Positions 37,456-46,396 of a stretch of 64,000 bases of DNA are shown here, piece after piece; position 1 is the first letter of the stretch, and each line of letters begins with the position of its first letter. Location: positions 1 to 64,000 of the forward strand of contig CALUTP010000016.1 in the NCBI GenBank assembly GCA_944323725.1. The letters run 5' to 3'. The DNA comes from Candidatus Gastranaerophilales bacterium (GTDB taxonomy: Bacteria; Cyanobacteriota; Vampirovibrionia; Gastranaerophilales; Gastranaerophilaceae). Position numbers and translations under genes: made by a program. The notes under the pieces are model-generated. The model did no database searches. It was given only the letters and a program-made list of their open reading frames with translations, and was not told where the DNA came from.

Positions 37456-37577
37456 TATAACAAAACTTTTGTAAAAAAGAACACTCTTTTAGTTAGCTTA
37501 AAGGACTATAATTAATACTAATTGAGGGGTTGGAAAATATTTGTACATAGTTAATTTAAGAGAAAGGTGAAAGGATT

Positions 37578-38228
37578 ATGAAAAAAACAAATGCGTTTAC
37601 TTTGGCTGAAGTATTGATTACTTTAGGAATTATTGGCGTAGTAGCAGCAATGACAATGCCAACATTGATGAATTCAACAAATGGAGCCCAGTATAAGACA
37701 GCATATAAAAAAGCATTATCAGTATTGTCACAGGCAGTAGTATTGAACGTAGCACTAGATGACTATGATTTGTCTCAGGCTACTGTAACTGATGCAACTA
37801 AAGCTGTAGATGGGACATCTGCATCTATATACAATATGTTTAATAATAGAATGAATGTTGTTAAAACTGTTGTAGGGGCTGAAGATGCTACCGATGGATG
37901 GGCTGCAAATAGTGGAGATGCTAAATTTGGTGGTAAAGCATCAAATAACTACACACTATTTTTTAATGACGGGATTACATTTTCATTCCCTAAAAACAAT
38001 GCAAATTGTACATTGGGAGGAGATCATAGTACCCTATGTAAAGGTGTAATCGATGTAAATGGTGAAAAAAATCCTAACAATGAAGTTGTTTGTAAATCAG
38101 GTTCAACAGATGATGATAACTGTATAGTTGATAATCCAACAGATATTTATCCTGTAGTTATGTATGACCAGACAATTCTTCCAAATTCTGACGCAGCAAG
38201 AGCAGTTCTATATGGAGCAGGAAAATAA
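37578..38228 (+). CDS. prepilin-like protein
   Basis: 216 aa. The leader MKKTNA precedes FTLAEVLITLGIIGVVAAMT. The rest has VIDVNGEKNPNNE (shortened shared motif) and several Cys (CTLGGDHSTLC, CKSGSTDDDNC). A ribosome binding site GAAAGG is upstream. It has the best promoter in the window, so may be the highly expressed subunit. A terminator lies at 38325-38352. Confidence 0.86.
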   Translation: MKKTNAFTLAEVLITLGIIGVVAAMTMPTLMNSTNGAQYKTAYKKALSVLSQAVVLNVALDDYDLSQATVTDATKAVDGTSASIYNMFNNRMNVVKTVVGAEDATDGWAANSGDAKFGGKASNNYTLFFNDGITFSFPKNNANCTLGGDHSTLCKGVIDVNGEKNPNNEVVCKSGSTDDDNCIVDNPTDIYPVVMYDQTILPNSDAARAVLYGAGK

Positions 38229-38324
38229 TAGAGCTTAGAATTAATAGTTATTAAAATAAGCTCTAAAAATAAGTTACTTCTTATTAAATGAAGTAAAACC
38301 AAATAAATCTTTTTGTTATAATCT

Positions 38325-38352
38325 GCGGAGGCTATGACTTCCGCTTTTTTTT
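38325..38352 (+). terminator. terminator after the prepilin gene
   Basis: A GCGGA...TCCGC stem (38325-38329 with 38340-38344) is followed by a run of eight or more T. It lies 97 bases after the prepilin stop and only 20 before the ABC permease gene. A longer inverted repeat, AGAGCTTA...TAAGCTCT, at about 38231-38266 lacks a T-run. Confidence 0.75.
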
Positions 38353-38371
38353 ATTATATAATAATTATATT

Positions 38372-39196
38372 ATGAAAAATTGGCGGGTAGTTTTAGGGTA
38401 TTTTATTTTGATATTAATTGCGTTAAGCATGCTTTACCCGTTTTTTGCGATGATAAATTTATCTTTTGTGGAGAATAAAGATATTTTTTCTCAGGCGGGG
38501 AAAGTTTTATATTCTGGATTCACTTTGGATAATTATAGAAATGTTTTTAGTCAAATACCATTAAGCAGATATTTCCTAAATAGTTTGATTGTTGCTTCTA
38601 TAACTACCTTTGGGCAGGTAATTTTTGCGTCTATTGCTGGATATGCTTTTGCAAGGTTCAATTTTAAATATAAAAATGCGCTATTTTTGATTATATTAAT
38701 TACAATGCTTGTTCCGCCTCAGGTTAATATTATTCCGTTATTTTTCCTTATGAGAGAATTGCATTTAATTGATACTTATTCTGCACTTATTTTACCTGGT
38801 TTATTTGGCGGGTTTGGAATTTTTCTTATGCGTCAATATTTTCTTGGATTTCCTAAGGATTTAGAGGAGGCTGCAAAAATTGATGGCTGCAATCTTTTTG
38901 AAACTTTTTTTAAAGTTGCATTACCTCTAGCTTTGCCTACGGTGGCAACTCTTGCATTATTTACTTTTGTGACTACATGGAATAGTTTTATGTGGCCTTT
39001 GATTGTTACAAATTCAGAGGGGATGAGGACTTTGCCTGTCGGGCTTGCTATTTTTAAGGGCAGTTTTAGAGAAATTACTCTTTGGGGGGAATTGTTAGCT
39101 TGTTCTGTAATTTGTACCATTCCAGTAATAGGTGTTTTTCTTGCCGGTAAAAAATATTTTATCAATGATATTATGCAGGGCGGTGTTAAGGAGTAA
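38372..39196 (+). CDS. carbohydrate ABC transporter permease (MalG type)
   Basis: 274 aa, six membrane helices, with the EAA loop DLEEAAKIDGCNLFETFFKV and PLALP, typical of sugar permeases of the CUT1 family. The partner permease, binding protein and ATPase are not adjacent, so it is an orphan in this window. It could energise sugar uptake with distant partners. Followed by a ZIP gene. Confidence 0.88.
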   Translation: MKNWRVVLGYFILILIALSMLYPFFAMINLSFVENKDIFSQAGKVLYSGFTLDNYRNVFSQIPLSRYFLNSLIVASITTFGQVIFASIAGYAFARFNFKYKNALFLIILITMLVPPQVNIIPLFFLMRELHLIDTYSALILPGLFGGFGIFLMRQYFLGFPKDLEEAAKIDGCNLFETFFKVALPLALPTVATLALFTFVTTWNSFMWPLIVTNSEGMRTLPVGLAIFKGSFREITLWGELLACSVICTIPVIGVFLAGKKYFINDIMQGGVKE

Positions 39197-39272
39197 TATT
39201 TATTATATTTTTATATTTAGTTTTGATATAAAAAAACTTTTTGTGGTAACATTAATTCGGAGATATTTTGTT

Positions 39273-40067
39273 ATGCTCGGAAATTATGGAATAGCACTTT
39301 TAATTACATTATTTGCAGGGCTTGCAACCTCAATAGGTGCTGGAATTGCTTTCGTTGTGAAAAAAGATAATATGAAAGCTTTGTCTATAGGTCTTGGATT
39401 TTCTGCCGGGGTGATGATTTTTCTATCATTTATTGACATTATTCCATCTGCAGGTGATATGTTGCAAAAAGTCTTTCCAAACAAGTTTGAATGGGTTGTA
39501 TATGGCGGATTTATTTTAGGGCTATTGATAGCTATTCTTATTGATTATTTCTTGCCAGATCACGTTGAGGCTGAAGAATTATTGAATCCAGAAGTCCCTT
39601 GTGTAAAGCATAATCATATGATTAAAAGAGCGGGACTTCTTACTGCAGTTGCAATATGTATCCATAATTTTCCAGAAGGTATGGCTACATTTTTAGCATC
39701 TACTCATGATCTTACTTTAGGAATTTCTGTTGCTGTCGCTATTGCTATACATAATATCCCTGAAGGTATTGCTGTAGCTCTTCCTGTGTATCACGCTACT
39801 GGTAAAAGACGCTATGCAATGCTTTATTCAGCGTTATCTGGTATTTCAGAACCTATCGGAGCTGTTATTGGGATGTTTTTAATTCAGCTATTTATGCCTG
39901 AAATAATGGTCGGTATTTCTATGGCTGCTGTTGCTGGAATTATGATTTATATATCTTTTGATACTTTATTACCACTTGCTAAAGAATATGGTAATTGGCA
40001 CCTCTCTATGATTGGAATTATGACTGGTATTCTATTCATATGGATTAGTTTGTTGTTATTGCCATGA
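39273..40067 (+). CDS. zupT: ZIP family metal transporter (ZupT-like)
   Basis: 264 aa from ATG 39273 with GGAG upstream; the longer frame to 39132 would overlap the permease gene. HNFPEGMATF and HNIPEGIAVA are the two metal-site motifs in helices 4 and 5. It imports zinc or related divalent cations. 76 bases after the permease gene. Confidence 0.93.
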   Translation: MLGNYGIALLITLFAGLATSIGAGIAFVVKKDNMKALSIGLGFSAGVMIFLSFIDIIPSAGDMLQKVFPNKFEWVVYGGFILGLLIAILIDYFLPDHVEAEELLNPEVPCVKHNHMIKRAGLLTAVAICIHNFPEGMATFLASTHDLTLGISVAVAIAIHNIPEGIAVALPVYHATGKRRYAMLYSALSGISEPIGAVIGMFLIQLFMPEIMVGISMAAVAGIMIYISFDTLLPLAKEYGNWHLSMIGIMTGILFIWISLLLLP

Positions 40068-40114
40068 TTTTTTTGGTATCATATGAATTGTAGAAATTTA
40101 TTTTTTGAATTAGG

Positions 40115-41191
40115 ATGGGAAAATTGAATTTATCAAATCTATTTGATATAGGCAGAAATCTTTATGCAATGCCTTCATATTACAACAGAAACGGTAGAGC
40201 GCTTATGCCTTTAAGATACTTTTTTGAATTAACCTATCGATGTAATTTACAATGTCCTTATTGTTATGTCGGCAGTGAGAGAAATAAAGAAGAGCTTTCC
40301 ACTGATGAATGGTTTAAGATTATTGACCAGATTCCTTTTTATTCTTTTGTAACGCTTGTTGGAGGAGAACCGCTTATTAGAAAAGATTTTATTGATATTT
40401 TGATGCGTACTGCTAAGAAAACTTTTGGTAAACTTAATGTCGTTTCTAATGGAATTTTAATAAATGACGATGTAATTGATGCTTTTATTAAAAGTAAAAT
40501 GATGCTTTTATCTGTTTCTTTGGATGGGTATGGTAAAAATCATGACATAAATCGTGCTAAGGTCGGAATTTGGGATAAAATTATGAATAATTTTGAAAAA
40601 ATGAATTCCAGAGAAAAACGTCCTATGATTGATATTAAAACTATTGTTCTTGAAAATAATCTTGATGATTTGGTTAAGTTATATAAAATGTGTGATGAAA
40701 TGAAATTCAATTTTCTTTCAATTTCATTTTTACGTAATAATAATTTAAAACAGAATTCTGTATTATTTGATAGTTTTATTCCTGAATTTAATGCAGATTA
40801 CCCTATTCAAAAATATTTCGATATGGAGCATTTTAAAGAAGTGTATAAAGAATTGGAGTCTTTGAGTAAAAAATCAAAAGTCCAAATTAGATATTCTCCT
40901 AAGTTTGAATATTCGAAAGATCCGCTTGAAAAAATTGAAGAATTTTTTAATGCTTCAGAAGATAGACCGGTTTCTGAAATTTATAAACCTTGTATGTATC
41001 CGTTTTCAAATATGATGATTAATCCATCTGGAGATGTTTATCCTTGTTTGTCTCAAAAAATCGGTAATGTAAAAAATATGCAAATTAAAGATGTATTTAA
41101 TCTTCCTCATTATAGATGTTTTAGAAAAAATTTGAAAGCTGCAAAAGTTTTTGGTGCTTGTCAGATGTGCTGTGAATTATGTGTTAAATAA
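40115..41191 (+). CDS. radical SAM/SPASM-domain protein
   Basis: 358 aa. CNLQCPYC (CxxxCxxC, about residues 43-50) binds the 4Fe-4S cluster with SAM; GGEPLIR follows. The C-terminal SPASM region has CMYPFS, INPSGDVYPC, KIGNVK and CQMCCELC. Such proteins modify peptides or enzymes; a substrate peptide is not obvious next to it. The small prepilin pseudogene downstream is on the opposite strand. Substrate unknown. Confidence 0.88.
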   Translation: MGKLNLSNLFDIGRNLYAMPSYYNRNGRALMPLRYFFELTYRCNLQCPYCYVGSERNKEELSTDEWFKIIDQIPFYSFVTLVGGEPLIRKDFIDILMRTAKKTFGKLNVVSNGILINDDVIDAFIKSKMMLLSVSLDGYGKNHDINRAKVGIWDKIMNNFEKMNSREKRPMIDIKTIVLENNLDDLVKLYKMCDEMKFNFLSISFLRNNNLKQNSVLFDSFIPEFNADYPIQKYFDMEHFKEVYKELESLSKKSKVQIRYSPKFEYSKDPLEKIEEFFNASEDRPVSEIYKPCMYPFSNMMINPSGDVYPCLSQKIGNVKNMQIKDVFNLPHYRCFRKNLKAAKVFGACQMCCELCVK

Positions 41192-41208
41192 TAATTTATT
41201 ATTGTCTA

Positions 41209-41874
41209 TTATAGTCGAATCGGGTAGTCGTCAGGTATTTTCCATCCGTTACGTATTATTAGTTCTGCACAGTATCCACCACTGCCATATCTTTCTTTTT
41301 TATATTCCTCTAGGCATTTTGTTTTTAATTCTTCATTATCCATAGTTCTTACAGTTATTGATGTTGTAATCTTACAGCCATTATTGCTATTGGGGTATAT
41401 CAAAAATTTAAAGCTATCTTTACCTGCTTTTTCTGTTGATAGTTCAAGTGTGTTACTTTTTGAAAATTTTGCTTGTGGGTAAATTATAAAAATAATATAT
41501 GTCCCAGAAATTGCTTCTATCGTTAGTGCTGAACCATCTTTAAAATACAATTTATAAGCATCATTTCCATAGTCTTTTTTACTGGCAATAACATTGGGTA
41601 AAAAGTCTTTCAAATAAGTATTCCACCACTTTTCCATTATTTCTATATCTCTATGATTATTAATATCACCCCAATCCCAGTATCTACAAGCTCCATTTTT
41701 CACTTCTGACATTCTGATTGTTTGATTTATTGTCGAATATAGTTTTCAAAGTCTTGTTTCTACAACTTTTTTATTATAACCGTTTATAATGTTGGGAATT
41801 GTCATAGCTGCAACTATCCCGATTATTCCTAATGTAATCAATACTTCTGCTAAGGTAAAGGCTTGTATTTTCAT
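41209..41874 (-). pseudogene. prepilin-like gene interrupted by in-frame TGA
   Basis: From ATG 41874: MKIQAFTLAEVLITLGIIGI, VAAMTIPNIINGYNKKVVET, RL then TGA at 41748-41746 (codon 43), then KLYSTINQTIRMSEVKNGAC to the stop at 41209, all in one frame (222 codons). The start of the missing codon is where paralogues usually have a Lys/Arg, so a single substitution from AGA or TGG to TGA would explain it. The C-terminus CAELIIRNGWKIPDDYPIRL matches other prepilins here. The remaining open part (from Met 41712) lacks a signal. Readthrough or recoding cannot be excluded but TGA is used as stop elsewhere. Confidence 0.8.
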
Positions 41875-41903
41875 AGTTATTCCCTCATTTTAGTTAATAA
41901 ATT

Positions 41904-41917
41904 ATTACTATAGTAAT
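41904..41917. promoter_or_regulatory. 14-bp perfect palindrome ATTACTATAGTAAT
   Basis: It lies between the divergent prepilin pseudogene and XRE gene, with a similar CTATAGT word downstream near 41929-41935. A dyad of this kind is a good XRE operator candidate; no data beyond the sequence. Confidence 0.45.
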
Positions 41918-41972
41918 TTAGTAGCTGCTATAGTGCATAGTAGATAATTTGTCAATATATTAAAATGAATTA

Positions 41973-42200
41973 ATGCAGAAAGATGAATTTTTACAGGAGC
42001 TTGGGTTTGCCATAAAAATGAATAGAATGAGGCAGAAAATTTCTCAGGAAAAGCTTGCAGAAATGTGTGATTGCAGTCTTTCTTACATAGGCTTTATCGA
42101 ACGTGGAGAAAAAGGAATTTCCTTATATAACTTTCTAAAAATAGCATCTGCACTAAATTTAGACCTTGTAGAATTTCTAAAGGATTTCAAAAACCCATGA
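41973..42200 (+). CDS. small XRE-family regulator
   Basis: 75 aa, one HTH domain (QKISQEKLAEMCDCSLSYIG, FIERGEKGISLYNFLKIASA) close to the 69-aa protein at 11669. It is divergent from the interrupted prepilin gene, 98 bases apart. Probable repressor of itself and the prepilin. It is intact although its neighbour is broken. Confidence 0.85.
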   Translation: MQKDEFLQELGFAIKMNRMRQKISQEKLAEMCDCSLSYIGFIERGEKGISLYNFLKIASALNLDLVEFLKDFKNP

Positions 42201-42270
42201 AAACATGGCGCTTTATACATGGCGATTGAAATGGCGTCTTTTATTATTTTTTAAATAGGTTATACTCATA

Positions 42271-42345
42271 AATGTAAACGGTTAAGGCTCAAACCCTTTA
42301 GGATGGTAAAGCTGTTTGCCGAGACTTCACGGGAGAAATGTGTAG
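42271..42345 (+). other. possible structured leader upstream of phage-like cluster
   Basis: About 75 bases contain AAACGGTTAAGGCTCAAACC, then CTTTAGGATGGTAAAGCTG and TTTGCCGAGAC, with a short CTTTA/TAAAG pairing. The arrangement CAAACC-loop-GGA...AAAGC faintly recalls c-di-GMP-I riboswitches, but the match is weak. It directly precedes the first gene. A TATACT box lies at 42261-42266. Confidence 0.2.
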
Positions 42346-42732
42346 ATGGGATATATACATTGCTGTGGTGGACTTCATAAGACTAAATCTTATAAGGTCA
42401 TTCCACAGGGAGATTTTGTGCTGTGTGAATTAGATTATTTAAAAAAATGTCCAGTATGTGGTCATACTGTTGTGCAACTTACTAGAGTTGATAAAAATGA
42501 TAATATTTCCGTCGTTAGAAAATCTAATTCAAAGGCTGTTAGTTTTTTTGATAAAATGAAGAAATTTATTCTTTATGAAAAAATTCCCCAAACTTATAAA
42601 AAATGCGGGAAATTTTATCTTAATTACAATGAGTATGGTGTGAAAAAAAGATGTTATTCAAATCTTAGTACATTAAAAATAGGTCTATGTGAAAGTAAAT
42701 CTCTAAATAATAATAATATACAATCCTTTTAA
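42346..42732 (+). CDS. zinc-binding-like protein at the start of the phage-like cluster
   Basis: 128 aa. HCCGGLH near the N-terminus, then CPVCGHTVVQ at about 36, and basic C-terminal half (FILYEKIPQTYKKCGK). GGAG lies ten bases upstream. No family is recognised; similar Cys/His proteins occur in temperate phage genomes, so it may be a small phage zinc protein. Confidence 0.55.
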   Translation: MGYIHCCGGLHKTKSYKVIPQGDFVLCELDYLKKCPVCGHTVVQLTRVDKNDNISVVRKSNSKAVSFFDKMKKFILYEKIPQTYKKCGKFYLNYNEYGVKKRCYSNLSTLKIGLCESKSLNNNNIQSF

Positions 42733-42869
42733 ATTATCTTACTCTCTTAACGGGATGAAATTGTTTCATCCCTTTTATTTTAAAAAGGAAATATTATTAA
42801 AATAAAAATTTTTGATTAATGTAATATTAAATTTGAAATAACCAGATACCAGTTTTAAGGGAATTAAGG

Positions 42870-43079
42870 ATGAAATTAACACCAAAGGAGACGGCTGTTA
42901 TAACTTTGGTTGCATCGGGGTATTCTGATAAAGAAATTGGGGTAATATTAAAAATTTCTTATGGTACCGTCAGGGATTATATAGATAAAGTCGTTCTGAA
43001 ACTTCAGGCCAGAAACAGAACCCATGCAGCAATTTTATACGCTAAAACAAATGAAGAGTGGCTTTTAACAATTGAATAG
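42870..43079 (+). CDS. LuxR-type helix-turn-helix protein (phage-like)
   Basis: 69 aa, only the GerE/LuxR DNA-binding domain: LTPKETAVITLVASGYSDKE, IGVILKISYGTVRDYIDKVV, LKLQARNRTHAAILYA. No sensor domain. It sits just upstream of the amidase and structural genes and may regulate late genes. Confidence 0.75.
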   Translation: MKLTPKETAVITLVASGYSDKEIGVILKISYGTVRDYIDKVVLKLQARNRTHAAILYAKTNEEWLLTIE

Positions 43080-43093
43080 ATGATTGGAGCTTT

Positions 43094-43591
43094 ATGAAGA
43101 AAATAATTTTACACTGGACAGCAGGATTTTATTATCCTACTGCCTATGAAAAGAATTATTACCATTTTTTAGTAGATAAGGATGGAACTGTTCATGATGG
43201 TATTTATAAACCAGAAGATAATTTGAATTGTAATGATGGTAGGTATGCACCCCATACTGGTGGCGGGAATACTGGAGCAATTGGGCTCGCTATGTGTGCT
43301 ATGGCTGGGTTTAAATCTAGCTCATGCGTTGGAGATTACCCTATTACAAAAAAACAATTTGAGGCTTCAATGAAATTATGTGCGGAATTATCAATAAAAT
43401 ACAAGATTCCTATAGCTCAAGAATCCATTATGACTCATTATGAATTCGGGGTAAAACATCCTTCAAGTTCAAGTGCAGGGAAAATTGATATTATTTATTT
43501 GCCACCATATCCTTGGGTCGAAAAAAATGACATTGGGGCTTTTATCCGCTCGAAAATAAAATGGTACAAGTTGAAGATACAAGGAGAATAA
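43094..43591 (+). CDS. N-acetylmuramoyl-L-alanine amidase (endolysin-like)
   Basis: 165 aa. Zinc amidase_2/PGRP fold: IILHWTAG (first His), YAPHTGGGNTGAIGLAM (second His region), TKKQFEASMKLC and THYEFGVKHP with KIDIIYLPPYPW. No signal peptide, as in phage endolysins that depend on a holin. It cuts the amide bond between muramic acid and the stem peptide. 14 bases after the HTH gene. Confidence 0.82.
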   Translation: MKKIILHWTAGFYYPTAYEKNYYHFLVDKDGTVHDGIYKPEDNLNCNDGRYAPHTGGGNTGAIGLAMCAMAGFKSSSCVGDYPITKKQFEASMKLCAELSIKYKIPIAQESIMTHYEFGVKHPSSSSAGKIDIIYLPPYPWVEKNDIGAFIRSKIKWYKLKIQGE

Positions 43592-43594
43592 TTT

Positions 43595-45115
43595 ATGGAA
43601 ATTGCTTATTATGACCTTTCTGGCGGGATAAATCAGGCTTTGACAAAAACTGAGCTCGGACTTGACACTAAAAAAATTTACTGGGCTGATGCTGAAAATA
43701 TTGAAATTCTACAAAATCGTGGAATTATAAAACAAAAAGGTAATACAGAATTTTTGAGTCTACCTGAAGAAGAAAAAATCACTGGACTTTGTGAGATGAA
43801 AAAGGGGAATGTATATAACCTTGTTATTACTACTATATCTGGTAAAATTTATATATATACACCACAAAGTGATCATTTGAAAGAATTGTCAAAAAAAATA
43901 AGTGGTGAACATCCTGTTTTTGCTAATTTTCTTGATGGTGTTTTAATTTCAAGCAAATCAGATAGTTTATTTTATATTAAAAATAATACGAATTTTGATG
44001 TAGTAGATTGTGGACTTAAGGATTCTCAAAATAATCCTGTATATTCTGATGTTATTAGTATTTATAATGGTAGAGTCTGGGTAGCTGATGGTGCTAAAAT
44101 TTATTATTCAGCACTTGGAACTTATGATGATTTTGAAACAGAAGATGATGCTGGGTATATTAATAATTTTCATACCAATACTGATTCAATTACAGCTTTA
44201 AAACCATATAAAGAGTATCTTGCAATTTATAAGAAAAATTCAGTTTATTTACTCACCGGGATAAGTCAGGCAGATTTTGCGATAATTCCTTTTGCTGATA
44301 AAGGAGCTTATTCTACAAGGAGTATTGTAAACGTAGAAAATAAACAATATTTTTTGTCTAATGGTATTTACGCTTTAGAACAATCCGGAGAATTAAATCA
44401 AATTCAGCTAGGTTCTGAAATTTCTAGAAAAATAAAACCTGAATTTGATAATTTTAATACTGTTGCAATGCAGTATGCAATAAGTATTCATTATGAAACT
44501 TTAAATCAAGTTTGGTATTTTATACCTTATACAGATAATGAGTTTTTTAAAATTATATGGATTAATGATTATATTAATAAAGCTTGGTATAAAAGAGTAG
44601 TTCCACAAAATATCACAACTGCCTGCTTATTTAATGATTATGTTTTGACTGCTGATAGTCAGGGTAAAATTTACCGAGAAAATTATGGTACAACATTTGC
44701 TGGAGAACCTGTTAAATTTTTATGGAAATCTCCATTTCTTGCTTTAAATTCTGCACATCATAGAAAATTGATTGATGAATTTTATTTTATTTTAGATCAG
44801 GCCTATGATAATCATTTCGATTTTTCTGTATATAAAGATTATGATAGTGAAAATAGTGATGATTGTGAAAAGATTTATTCACTTCATTTAGAGCATTTAA
44901 TATGGGCAGATGATAATACTTCAGATAATCTGCCCTGTCATTGGGCGCTCGATGATGAGCCTGTCCCAATATGGCCGATAAGTACGGATACACTTGAAAA
45001 AGCTGAAATATCTGATGCAAATTATTCTGTTCAATTATGTGTGGAAGGTCAAGAAAAAGATAATTATTGTGCGATAATCGGTCTTCAATTTAGAGAGATA
45101 TACAATGATGACTAA
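43595..45115 (+). CDS. P22 gp10-like head-completion/tail-hub protein
   Basis: 506 aa. Beta-rich, with YYSALGTYDDFETEDDAGYI and repeated Y/G/N-rich strands (GKIYIYTPQSDH, NGRVWVADGAKI) resembling the propeller-like packaged-DNA stabilisation protein gp10 of P22-type phages. It follows the amidase by three bases. The call is by pattern and context, not by clear alignment. Confidence 0.5.
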   Translation: MEIAYYDLSGGINQALTKTELGLDTKKIYWADAENIEILQNRGIIKQKGNTEFLSLPEEEKITGLCEMKKGNVYNLVITTISGKIYIYTPQSDHLKELSKKISGEHPVFANFLDGVLISSKSDSLFYIKNNTNFDVVDCGLKDSQNNPVYSDVISIYNGRVWVADGAKIYYSALGTYDDFETEDDAGYINNFHTNTDSITALKPYKEYLAIYKKNSVYLLTGISQADFAIIPFADKGAYSTRSIVNVENKQYFLSNGIYALEQSGELNQIQLGSEISRKIKPEFDNFNTVAMQYAISIHYETLNQVWYFIPYTDNEFFKIIWINDYINKAWYKRVVPQNITTACLFNDYVLTADSQGKIYRENYGTTFAGEPVKFLWKSPFLALNSAHHRKLIDEFYFILDQAYDNHFDFSVYKDYDSENSDDCEKIYSLHLEHLIWADDNTSDNLPCHWALDDEPVPIWPISTDTLEKAEISDANYSVQLCVEGQEKDNYCAIIGLQFREIYNDD

Positions 45116-45184
45116 ATAATTATATTTGTCTGCACCAATCATTTATTTATACAACACATTAAATTAAAAGAGAAAGGGAAAAAA

Positions 45185-46045
45185 ATGAGCGAAAACACTA
45201 CAAACTCTTATTCAGTTTTTATTCCTGAAATTTGGAGCCAAAAGTTAAATACAATGCTTGCAAAAGAATGTGTAATGCTTCAGTGTGTAAACAGGAATTA
45301 TGAAGGAGAAATTAAAAATCAGGGAGATACTGTAAAAATTATTTCACCGGCAGCAGTTACTGTTTCTACACTTGGTTCTGGTAATATTACATACTCAGAG
45401 CTTGAACCTACTTCTATGGATTTGGTTATTGATCAAAAGAAATTCTTTGCATTTAAAATTAATGATGTAGCACAAGTTCAGGCTAATACTGATATTATGG
45501 AAGCTCATCTTGAAAATGCTAAAAATGCAATTGAAGAAGTTCAGGATAGTTATCTTCTGGGAATGCACTCTAATGTTACATCAGCGAATACTGTCGGGTC
45601 AGATTCTGCACCAGTAGCACTTGACAAGACTACTATATATGAACAATTTGTAAAATTAGCATTATGTCTAAAAAATTCAAATGCTGTTACTTCTACTAAG
45701 CGCCCTTGGGTTGTAATTAATCCTACTATTGAATCTTATTTGCTTCAAAGTACCGAATTTATTGGAGCTCATAATGTTGCTGATGAAACTTTGCGTGAGG
45801 GTGCTATAGGAAGAATTGCAGGCATGGATGTTTTGGTCAGTACAAATTTAACAGATACTGATAGTAAATACTATGTGTTAGCTGGTACAAATGATGCAAT
45901 CACTTTTGCTTCTCAGTTAGCTAAAATTGAAAGCTTAAGGGATAAAGACAGTTTTTCAGATTTGATTAGAGGCTTATATCTATACGGAGCTAAAACTGTT
46001 CAGCCAAATGCTCTTGCTAAATTGGTTGTTAAAAAACCTTCATAG
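45185..46045 (+). CDS. phage major capsid protein (P22/HK97-like)
   Basis: 286 aa. N-terminus IPEIWSQKLNTMLAKECVML, GDTVKIISPAAVTVS, E-loop-like stretch and a C-terminal IAGMDVLVSTNL...LIRGLYLYGAKTV, which are typical of P22-family coat proteins. Immediately after the gp10-like gene and before a terminator, which suits a highly expressed coat gene. Confidence 0.8.
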   Translation: MSENTTNSYSVFIPEIWSQKLNTMLAKECVMLQCVNRNYEGEIKNQGDTVKIISPAAVTVSTLGSGNITYSELEPTSMDLVIDQKKFFAFKINDVAQVQANTDIMEAHLENAKNAIEEVQDSYLLGMHSNVTSANTVGSDSAPVALDKTTIYEQFVKLALCLKNSNAVTSTKRPWVVINPTIESYLLQSTEFIGAHNVADETLREGAIGRIAGMDVLVSTNLTDTDSKYYVLAGTNDAITFASQLAKIESLRDKDSFSDLIRGLYLYGAKTVQPNALAKLVVKKPS

Positions 46046-46058
46046 TATTTAACCCCTG

Positions 46059-46101
46059 AAAAGTACCTTTATTCCAATTTTAGTGTCTAAAGGTACTTTT
46101 A
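46059..46101 (+). terminator. terminator after the capsid gene
   Basis: A long stem, AAAAGTACCTTT with AAAGGTACTTTT, is followed by T-rich sequence. A partial stop here would adjust coat to scaffold ratios. Confidence 0.75.
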
Positions 46102-46135
46102 TTAAAAAGTTCACCTGAACTAAGAAAGGAACTAA

Positions 46136-46396
46136 ATGTTAGGCAGTTTAAAAGAGAAAATAAAACAGCTTGCACAAAGTGCTGTAGCTATTGCAGAAAA
46201 AGCTCTTGGTTCTTCTGCAGGCAAAGCTAAAAAGCAAATGGCTGTTGAATATGTTGTATCACATCTTCCGGTACCATCAATATTCAAGGGGTTTATTGCT
46301 GCTATACTTTCTAATTTTATAGACGAAGCAATAGAATTTGCTGTTGTATATATGAACTCACTGGAAGAGAAAAATACAGGAGAAATTTATGGATAA
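46136..46396 (+). CDS. small helical phage protein, possibly holin-like
   Basis: 86 aa. A Lys/Ala-rich helix then KKQMAVEYVVSHLP and FIDEAIEFAVVYMNS, a little like LLH-type holins, but no clear long membrane segment is present (FKGFIAAILSNFI is weak). It overlaps the next gene by 8 bases. Function unsure. Confidence 0.4.
   Translation: MLGSLKEKIKQLAQSAVAIAEKALGSSAGKAKKQMAVEYVVSHLPVPSIFKGFIAAILSNFIDEAIEFAVVYMNSLEEKNTGEIYG

Noticed and set aside
38230-38268. Inverted repeat AGAGCTTA...TAAGCTCT as terminator
   Set aside because: No T-run follows; the hairpin at 38325 is the better terminator.
41746-41748. TGA as recoded Trp, Gly or selenocysteine codon
   Set aside because: TGA ends other genes (TspO, truB) and the Trp tRNA has anticodon CCA; no SECIS-like hairpin follows.
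42271-42345. Firm call as c-di-GMP riboswitch
   Set aside because: Only a few words match and the stems are weak; kept as a low-confidence leader.
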